Shown here piece after piece: positions 1-5,730 of a DNA stretch of 7,424 nt; position 1 is the stretch's first letter, and every line of letters begins with the position of its first letter. The notes beneath the pieces are model-generated. The model had not been told where the DNA came from, did not search any database, and saw only the letters and a list, made by a program, of their open reading frames with translations. Source of the DNA: an uncultured Ignavibacteria bacterium (lineage in GTDB: Bacteria > Bacteroidota > Ignavibacteria > Kapaibacteriales > UBA2268); NCBI GenBank assembly GCA_903911805.1, contig CAIWET010000248.1, forward strand, positions 1-7,424. The letters are read 5' to 3'. A program made the translations under genes and the position numbers.

Positions 1-3000
1 AAGACCCATCTTCATAAAAAGTAGCATATTGTTGAAATAGATTTATATACTTTTGTTTCTCTTTTTCAATATTTGATATTTTTTCATCTTGAATCGCTAA
101 ATCATCTAAACTATTTTTTGTCCTATCTTGCAATAAAATTGAATATTCTCTATCAAGATCTAAAGAATCTTGCTTTAATTTTACTTCTTTTTTATATGCA
201 TCGAATGATTTCATAGATTCTTCAAAAGCATCCTTCTTTTTTTTATTTTCTTCTGTTTGCCATTCCGTTTGTACCTTTTGCAATGCCTTTGTTTGATTTT
301 TCTCTTGTTCTTTATTAGTTAAATATACTTTATGTCCTTCTTCACGAGTTTTTTGTAATTGCTTTTCTGCTTTTTCGATTTCACCACTATTCCCTGATTT
401 TTGTGCTTTATTATATTCAACCATTGCTTCAGCATAAGCATTTATAGCTTCTTTTTGATTCTTTTTAGCATTGCTTAACCCTTCTTCAAAACTTTTTGAT
501 AATTGATCAACAGATTGCAAAGTATTTTTAGCTTCTTCAGTTGACTTCTTTTGTTCTGATACTAATTTTTTTACTTCATCAGTACTTTTACCTAAAGTTT
601 TCGCTACTGCTTCATACATCTGATTAGTATCAGTTCCAGCTTCTTTAGATTGTGCCAAAGTTTGGATCATTACATTTTTTGTATTATTCTGTTTTGCTAA
701 TAATCTGTCATATTCTGCTTGTTCCCTAGTAGTATCTTGCCCAGCCTTCATTTTATTATTGATTTCATCTTGCTTAGATTTCAGTTTTTCTGCAAATGAT
801 GAATATGATGCTCCTTCTGCTTCTAAATCATCAATAATATTTTGACTAGCAGAAGAAAGATCTTTTGTTAATGCTTTTTCTCTTTCAAGTCCAAATTCCT
901 TTACTTTTTCCGATGATACTTCATATTGTGTTATTAAATTTCCCTGAGAATCTTTAATGGTGCCAATTGCTTTAACTGCACCTGGTACTTGCTTTTGTAT
1001 TTGCATTGCAATATTCGATTTTTCAAGTTCAGAAGTTGCATTGTCATATTTTGTGACTAAATCTCCAATTTTATTGTTTTCATCCAAATCACCTTTAATT
1101 TTTATTGCTTTAGATATTTTTTCACTTATTTTAGCTTCATTTGCTTTCAAAGTTATTTTATCTAATTCTTTTGAAAAATCCTGTTCGAATCCTGAACCTA
1201 ATTTAACTGTTGAAATATCAATTCCTACACTAGATGCTTGGGCTAATTGTTCTTTAATCTTTTTGCCTTGGTCGGAAATAGATAAAGTTAATTCCTGGTA
1301 TTTCTTTTTTTGTGCGGATACATCAATACCTTGTTTCGAATTATTTACTATTTCTTTCGATAAATTTTCTAACTCTGCTTTATTTTTGGAATATTGATCA
1401 GATTGTTCTTGTAATTGTGACAAATACCCAGCAGATTTAGTCTTTAAATCATCATTAAATAGTTGCTTTTGAGAATTTGAATATTCTTGTGCTTTAGATA
1501 TATTGATATCCATTGCTTTAACTACATTACCATTAGCATCAATAATTTCATGATAACCAGCAACGGCATCTGGTACTTTTTTGGCGATTTCTTCAGCTAA
1601 ATTTTTCTTAGCCATTTCATCAGTAGTTGAATTATATTTAGATAACAATTTACCTAATTCATCGTTTTCATCGATCTTGCCTTTTAATTTAAATGCATCT
1701 GATAAAGTCTTATCAATATTGCTATTGGTAATGGATGATTTCGCACCATCAACTACTCCTCCAATTATACTATTAAATTTATCAGCTAATTCTGATCTAA
1801 TTGAATCCCTGTTCCCAAACCAATTTGCAGGGTTTAAATATTCTTTAGCATATTCCGCAACTAAACTCATTAATTGAGGTACACTTTTGATAAATCCTGT
1901 AACAAATTCTTTCCCTGCTTTTAAATATGATGTTACAGTTTGGATAACATCTCCAAATGTATTCATGCCACTTGCTAATGTATTAAAAACATCTCCTAAT
2001 GATTTAAAGATTGCTCCTGAGCCCTCGCCGGCACCTATTAAATCACCAAAAACATCAATAATTGTAGATATAACACTAAAACCTATTTCAAATGGGGTTA
2101 TGAACCATTCATAAACTAATTCCCCAATAGATTTTAACGAATCCCATGTTGCTGCTCCAAATTGTTTTATTCCTTCGATCATTGGTGACATTTTTATCCA
2201 AATATTGTTAAACCAATCACCCATATCTTGAGCAATTTGTTTCCCTTTTTCAGTCTCAGTAAAGAATAGATACAAAGCAGCAACAAATGCCGTAATTGCT
2301 GCTATACCTAAAACATATGGATTAGCTAACATTGCTAAATTCAAACCACTCTGAGCAACTGTAGCACCCTCAGTAGCTGTTGTTTGCAAAGCTAAACTAG
2401 AAATGAATTTTGTAATATCTTTACTAAATCCTGCTATTGATTTACCCATACTCGCGAATCCGCCATTTAAAGCCCAAACAGAAGCTGCAAATACGCTTAC
2501 TGCTATTCCCGCTACTTTAACTTCGCTGGTATGCTCTTTTAAAAACCCTACAATATTACTTATTGAAGAAGATACAGTTTTAAATACTGGGATTAAAACA
2601 TTTCCCATCTCAATTAAAAATGGTGCAAATAATTCAACCAAACTTCTACCTAATTGTGTTTTTATTGCTGATAATGAATTCTGTAAACGTTGCATACTTC
2701 CTAAAGGACCTTCTGCTTGTTCTTTTAAAGTATTCATTGTTGGGTTTAATGCTTCAAGTGCTTTTTTTGTCATTTCAGCAGGATCGGTAATACCTTTTAA
2801 AGCTGTTGCAAGTTGTGGGAATGCCATTTTCAATCTACCAATGTTAGCTTCTGCTTCTGGATCACCAAGACCTTTTGTGAACGATCTTATCACAGCTTGA
2901 CCGCTGACCATACCTTTTGAAGCTTTTTCAATCACTACAGCCAAAGTTGTAATATCTTGGTTTGATTTCCCTGTGGCTCCTCCTAAAAAGGCTGCCTGTT

Positions 3001-4156
3001 GAGAAAATTCTCTAACTGAACCTGCGCTAACTGCAAATTTATCAGCTAAATTACCCGCGAACTTTGATGTTTCAGAAATTTGTTTATTTAATGCAGCTCC
3101 TTCTAATCCAGCTTGCTTAAAACCAAGTACCATTTGCTCTGATGCTGCTAAACTATTTTTACCAGCTTCTAATAACCCATTAAAACTACCAACAATACCT
3201 GAAACCCCACTCATCAATGCACTCCCACCAAAGACAGATAAAACACCGGAAAACATTGATTTAAAATCTATACTACTTATTTTCGATTGCATTCCTTCTG
3301 ATATTTTTTCTCCGACTTTTTCCCCAGCGACTTTTGATTCACCTGGTAATTTTGATGTATCAATTTTTGGTGCAATAGAAGTAGAGTTAGAAGCTGATTT
3401 TAAATTGGTCAAAAGACTTTGGGTTTTAGTTAATTCATTTTCTAAAGTTATATATTCTTTAGTTCCAGCTTTCCCAGCAGTTGCCATTGAATTTAATGCA
3501 TCTTGCTGGATTTTTATAACTTCTTGAGCTTGTATTGTCACTTCATCAATACTTTTACCTGCTTCTTGAAATGCTTCTATTACTGCAGTTGGGTCTATTG
3601 AATTTAAATCAATATTCCCTAAAGAATCTAAAGCAGTTTGAAATTCTAAAATGCTTCCAGTATTAAATTTTGAATCTAACTCAAATAATGCATTAGCAAA
3701 ATCACTAGTATTAATACTCCCATCTTGCAATAATTGATCAATTAATTCTAAAGCACCTTGTAAATTATCTATTGAAGCAATTGCACCATCAACTTGGAAT
3801 GAATCTCCTAAATTTGTATTTGTTAAATTATCAATATTGATAGCATCAAAAGCAGTTTGTAAAGTTTCTGCGGAACTAACAATGTTGTCGAGTTGTTGAT
3901 TTAAATCATCAACATTTATACCAACATTTACATTCGATAGTACATCGCTTAAGCTAGAACCACTATCAGAAAGTTCATTTAATAAATTAGCTATTGCCTG
4001 GACTTGTGGTTCAATTTGAGAACTATTTAGTAGAACATTAATTTTTTGATCACCTAGAATACTTTGAATTTTATTAGATAAATCATTTAACTGATTTGAA
4101 TCAGATTTTAAATTAACAATAAAATCTAAAATTACTTGGTATTGATTATTTTTCAT
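1..4156 (-). CDS. Phage tail tape measure protein, C-terminus cut off by window edge
   Basis: Tape measure proteins span the lumen of the phage tail tube, set its length and are released during DNA ejection. The frame is open from ATG at 4156-4154 to the left edge (1385 codons, no stop). An in-frame TAA lies just upstream, which fixes the start; the ribosome site is only a weak purine run (AGAAAGAA). Residues 1-290 are polar and helix-like. Residues 301-329 form a Gly/Ser-rich hydrophobic stretch (FSGVLSVFGG). A typical tape measure core follows, with QLGRSLVELFAPF near 501 and ANPYVLGIAAI near 611, the latter leading into a membrane-like helix to about 632. A further hydrophobic stretch lies near 690-708. 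Residues 823-1174 hold a two-copy repeat, and 1190-1385 are highly charged and coiled-coil-like. The length, alternating hydrophobic and coiled-coil segments, and the frameshifted chaperone directly upstream make the family assignment strong. No lytic enzyme domain is visible in this portion. Confidence 0.93.
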   Translation of the reverse strand, partial: MKNNQYQVILDFIVNLKSDSNQLNDLSNKIQSILGDQKINVLLNSSQIEPQVQAIANLLNELSDSGSSLSDVLSNVNVGINVDDLNQQLDNIVSSAETLQTAFDAINIDNLTNTNLGDSFQVDGAIASIDNLQGALELIDQLLQDGSINTSDFANALFELDSKFNTGSILEFQTALDSLGNIDLNSIDPTAVIEAFQEAGKSIDEVTIQAQEVIKIQQDALNSMATAGKAGTKEYITLENELTKTQSLLTNLKSASNSTSIAPKIDTSKLPGESKVAGEKVGEKISEGMQSKISSIDFKSMFSGVLSVFGGSALMSGVSGIVGSFNGLLEAGKNSLAASEQMVLGFKQAGLEGAALNKQISETSKFAGNLADKFAVSAGSVREFSQQAAFLGGATGKSNQDITTLAVVIEKASKGMVSGQAVIRSFTKGLGDPEAEANIGRLKMAFPQLATALKGITDPAEMTKKALEALNPTMNTLKEQAEGPLGSMQRLQNSLSAIKTQLGRSLVELFAPFLIEMGNVLIPVFKTVSSSISNIVGFLKEHTSEVKVAGIAVSVFAASVWALNGGFASMGKSIAGFSKDITKFISSLALQTTATEGATVAQSGLNLAMLANPYVLGIAAITAFVAALYLFFTETEKGKQIAQDMGDWFNNIWIKMSPMIEGIKQFGAATWDSLKSIGELVYEWFITPFEIGFSVISTIIDVFGDLIGAGEGSGAIFKSLGDVFNTLASGMNTFGDVIQTVTSYLKAGKEFVTGFIKSVPQLMSLVAEYAKEYLNPANWFGNRDSIRSELADKFNSIIGGVVDGAKSSITNSNIDKTLSDAFKLKGKIDENDELGKLLSKYNSTTDEMAKKNLAEEIAKKVPDAVAGYHEIIDANGNVVKAMDINISKAQEYSNSQKQLFNDDLKTKSAGYLSQLQEQSDQYSKNKAELENLSKEIVNNSKQGIDVSAQKKKYQELTLSISDQGKKIKEQLAQASSVGIDISTVKLGSGFEQDFSKELDKITLKANEAKISEKISKAIKIKGDLDENNKIGDLVTKYDNATSELEKSNIAMQIQKQVPGAVKAIGTIKDSQGNLITQYEVSSEKVKEFGLEREKALTKDLSSASQNIIDDLEAEGASYSSFAEKLKSKQDEINNKMKAGQDTTREQAEYDRLLAKQNNTKNVMIQTLAQSKEAGTDTNQMYEAVAKTLGKSTDEVKKLVSEQKKSTEEAKNTLQSVDQLSKSFEEGLSNAKKNQKEAINAYAEAMVEYNKAQKSGNSGEIEKAEKQLQKTREEGHKVYLTNKEQEKNQTKALQKVQTEWQTEENKKKKDAFEESMKSFDAYKKEVKLKQDSLDLDREYSILLQDRTKNSLDDLAIQDEKISNIEKEKQKYINLFQQYATFYEDGS
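635..1102 (-). repeat. Tape measure internal repeat, copy 2 (residues about 1019-1174)
   Basis: This is the second copy, beginning KIKGDLDEN and ending near QSKEAG. The offset from copy 1 is exactly 196 residues (588 nt) at both ends of the aligned block (D829 to D1025, G978 to G1174), so no net insertion or deletion has accumulated. No third copy follows; the protein passes into a charged coiled-coil-like region. Confidence 0.8.
1223..1690 (-). repeat. Tape measure internal repeat, copy 1 (residues about 823-978)
   Basis: This is the first of two diverged tandem copies within the tape measure protein, beginning KLKGKIDEN and ending near QASSVG. Aligned without gaps to copy 2 from D829/D1025 over 150 residues, I count 42 identities, densest in the first 50 (DEN, G, KY, KN, KVP-AV, GN). 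The predicted character is helical with a short polar turn (DANGN). Confidence 0.8.
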
Positions 4157-4184
4157 AATGTTCTTTCTATATTATTCTTAATAT

Positions 4185-4822
4185 TTATGATTTCAATAAA
4201 TTTTTTATCTCATTGAAACAATCTAAAATTAGTGTTTTTCTTATTTGCTGATATTTAGTAACATCTTTATTTGCTAACAATGGCACATACCAAATATCAA
4301 ACAAAGCGTCTAATATTAGTCTCCTTAAAGCATTATCATTATAACAGCTCTGCTGTTTTATTTTTTGCTTTATTATTCGCTCTCGCTCTTCATCATTTGA
4401 CTTCTCAATAAAATCGGCAATAAGGTTTCTATCGCGTTCTTTCTTCTTACGTTCTGCAATATCTGTAATATCATCTTTTCTTGTCCTATACTCGTAAAAA
4501 AATCTTGGACAATTCCTCTCAATCCAATAGTTTCAGTAGCCGGTAACCCTTTAATAAATTTTTCTGTTTCAAGTTCGGCTTTATCTTTATTAAATTCTTG
4601 AATTTCTCCATCAACCATCTCTAATAATAAATATCCACCAATAATTGATAACCAGTCTGCTCCATTAGATTTTAAAACTGATTTAAAGCTTTCTGGCTCA
4701 ATTTGAGATTGATTAAATTTAAATTCACCGGCTTCTCTGGCCAATTCTGCTTGTTCGACATTCAATAAGGTAAAATCATAAACAAATTTTCTACCTTTGT
4801 GTTCAATTTCTTTAAAATACAT
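4185..4822 (-). CDS. Tail assembly chaperone, -1 frameshift fusion form (212 aa)
   Basis: This is the predicted G-T type fusion. The frame is read from 4822 to 4496, then base 4496 is re-read and translation continues in the -1 frame to TAA at 4187-4185. It joins 109 residues of the first frame to 103 of the second. The second part begins YEYRTRKDDI, has a charged helical stretch (AERKKKERDRN, NDEERERIIKQ) and ends NLLKS, 28 nt before the tape measure start. The -1 frame has no Met codon at all between its upstream TGA and its stop, so independent initiation is unlikely. Its composition looks like real protein, unlike the first-frame tail over the same DNA. In lambda the T part contacts the tape measure while G contacts tube subunits; applying this here is inference. 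A sequencing error in the T run, giving one unshifted 212-residue gene, is the main alternative. Confidence 0.75.
4373..4822 (-). CDS. Tail assembly chaperone, unshifted short form (149 aa)
   Basis: This is the probable counterpart of the lambda G-type chaperone, which binds the tape measure protein in the cytoplasm and recruits tail tube subunits. The call rests on position directly before the tape measure gene, on size, on a soluble mixed-charge sequence (MYFKEIEHKG start), and on the frameshift site inside it. I place the start at ATG 4822-4820 because AGGAG (4834-4830) lies 7 nt upstream. A longer form from ATG 4864 lacks such a site and would overlap the previous gene. Residues 1-109 look like a genuine folded domain. 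The 40 residues after the slip site (from TSIGQEK to the TAA ending at 4373) lie over the second frame and look like incidental coding. No close homologue is recalled; the assignment is from context plus the frameshift. Confidence 0.75.
   Translation of the reverse strand: MYFKEIEHKGRKFVYDFTLLNVEQAELAREAGEFKFNQSQIEPESFKSVLKSNGADWLSIIGGYLLLEMVDGEIQEFNKDKAELETEKFIKGLPATETIGLRGIVQDFFTSIGQEKMILQILQNVRRKNAIETLLPILLRSQMMKSESE
4496..4502 (-). promoter_or_regulatory. Programmed -1 frameshift slippery heptamer T TTT TTT
   Basis: In the chaperone frame the codons read GAT TTT TTT ACG, giving the heptamer T TTT TTT in the X XXY YYZ phase. Both tRNAs can re-pair perfectly after slipping one base back, and the next codon becomes TAC. 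The frame entered is open for 103 codons. Confidence 0.75.
4514..4519 (-). promoter_or_regulatory. Possible internal SD-like stimulator of frameshifting (AGAGGA)
   Basis: AGAGGA lies 11 nt upstream of the slippery heptamer. A similarly placed internal Shine-Dalgarno element stimulates -1 frameshifting in Escherichia coli dnaX. It encodes Arg-Gly in frame, so it may be chance; no strong downstream stem was found by eye. Confidence 0.35.
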
Positions 4823-4829
4823 TTTTATT

Positions 4830-4834
4830 CTCCT
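4830..4834 (-). promoter_or_regulatory. Ribosome binding site AGGAG deciding the chaperone start
   Basis: AGGAG ends 7 nt before ATG 4822-4820 and overlaps the stop codon of the previous gene (TAG, 4835-4833). This suggests translational coupling and argues against the upstream ATG at 4864. Confidence 0.8.
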
Positions 4835-5318
4835 AAATAAATAAATTATTAATGTTACTTTCATAAGCCGTTAGACTTAATTTAATTCTTGGTCTAAATT
4901 CAACACTTTCAACGCTTAAAAAATAATCGAAATGTGTTAATTTTATTTTTAATTCTCCACTTGCATTATAAATAATAGGAGCAACATCAATAAAATCATT
5001 GGGTGGGATTGATGAATTTCCTAAAATAATTGTAAATGATTCTGCATTTTTATATGTTTCTAATTGGGATAATAAATTATTATTTTTATATAAATTATGT
5101 GGAATATAAAATGTCCCAGTAATTTTATTTGTAATAACTAATACTCTCCCTGTCATATCATTTTTTGTTATTTGATCGATATTAAAACTACTCTCTGATT
5201 CTAATTGGGCAATATTTAAATTTTCATTCATACCCTCACTATTAGGTATTTTCAAAGATATTGCTCTTATCGGCATTAATTTAATTGCATTCGTAATTGA
5301 ATAAAAATTGAATCCCAT
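4833..5318 (-). CDS. Beta-rich virion protein, candidate tail tube subunit (161 aa)
   Basis: I do not recognise a specific family. The protein begins MGFNFYSITN and shows alternating hydrophobic strands typical of beta-sandwich virion proteins (GRVLVITNKITGTFYIP in the middle, GELKIKLTHFDYFLSV and RPRIKLSLTAYES near the end). There is no signal peptide or membrane segment. The start at 5318-5316 is chosen because AGAAGGA stands 6 nt upstream and the gene then begins 1 nt after the previous stop. Extending upstream to a TTG at 5372 would only add residues overlapping the previous gene. Being immediately upstream of the chaperone, where the major tail tube gene usually sits, and about the size of small tube proteins, it is the best local candidate for that role. 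A tail completion or terminator protein is also possible. Confidence 0.45.
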   Translation of the reverse strand: MGFNFYSITNAIKLMPIRAISLKIPNSEGMNENLNIAQLESESSFNIDQITKNDMTGRVLVITNKITGTFYIPHNLYKNNNLLSQLETYKNAESFTIILGNSSIPPNDFIDVAPIIYNASGELKIKLTHFDYFLSVESVEFRPRIKLSLTAYESNINNLFI

Positions 5319-5319
5319 A

Positions 5320-5730
5320 TTATTCCTTCTCTTTCTTAGAAATTGTAAAAGAAATTTCTGGTAAATATTCAAGATTTTCCAGGAAAGTTAATGGCAGCCT
5401 TCCACCCTCAATAATGACTTCAAAATAATTTGTAAAACTTCCATCTATTTCAACAGATAGATATTTGAAAAGGCTTGATCTCCAATTTTCGATAAATGAA
5501 ACTCCACTTGAGTCTAAAGTATCTGCCGAAAATGTAACATCATATTCAATATGTTTATATAGCAAATGAGAATACTTTTTCCCATTTAATGATATTCCAG
5601 ATTCAACCGTATTATTAATGAATGGTTTGCTAATATTAAGATTATTAAATATTTTTTGTTGAATAGCATTTATATCAAATACTAAATTATTTAACTTTGT
5701 CCCACTATATTTTAATGCAACATTATTCAA
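5320..5730 (-). CDS. Small beta-rich structural protein of unknown role (136 aa)
   Basis: I do not recognise a specific family. The start is TTG at 5730-5728, supported by a strong AAGGAGG 6 nt upstream. No in-frame ATG exists anywhere in the protein, so the non-ATG start is required (or an ATT one codon earlier). The middle (KHIEYDVTFSAD, then ENWRSSLFKYLSVEIDG) and the end (YFEVIIEGG, then LEYLPEISFTISKKEKE) look like paired beta strands around a helix, a layout common in tail tube, terminator and distal tail proteins. The gene overlaps the previous one by 8 nt and is followed 1 nt later by the 161-residue gene, so the three are probably translationally coupled in one late operon. A tail terminator or second tube-like protein is possible; neither is demonstrated by motif. 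Confidence 0.45.
   Translation of the reverse strand: MNNVALKYSGTKLNNLVFDINAIQQKIFNNLNISKPFINNTVESGISLNGKKYSHLLYKHIEYDVTFSADTLDSSGVSFIENWRSSLFKYLSVEIDGSFTNYFEVIIEGGRLPLTFLENLEYLPEISFTISKKEKE
5324..5330 (-). promoter_or_regulatory. Ribosome binding site AGAAGGA
   Basis: AGAAGGA sits inside the last codons of the 136-residue gene. Its AAGG core ends 6 nt before ATG 5318-5316, and it decides the start of the 161-residue gene. Confidence 0.75.

Noticed and set aside
957..2900. Plus-strand open frames at 957-1397, 1581-1877, 1887-2114 and 2403-2900
   Set aside because: They lie wholly antisense to the continuous tape measure frame, have composition typical of reverse-strand shadows of a helical protein, and lack convincing ribosome sites and domain patterns.
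4157..4184. Terminator or promoter in the only real intergenic gap
   Set aside because: It is only 28 nt, AT-rich, and has no hairpin with a T run and no recognisable promoter boxes.
4446..4497. Possible downstream stem (TTACG pairing with CGTAA) stimulating frameshifting
   Set aside because: It has only five base pairs, a loop of about 40 nt, and overlaps the slippery run, so it is too weak to support by eye.
4823..4864. Upstream ATG extending the chaperone by 14 residues
   Set aside because: No ribosome site precedes it, it overlaps the previous gene, and the ATG at 4822 has AGGAG at ideal spacing.
5319..5372. TTG extension adding 18 residues to the 161-residue protein
   Set aside because: It overlaps the previous gene, while ATG 5318 has AGAAGGA at good spacing; the added residues are basic and look like out-of-frame translation.
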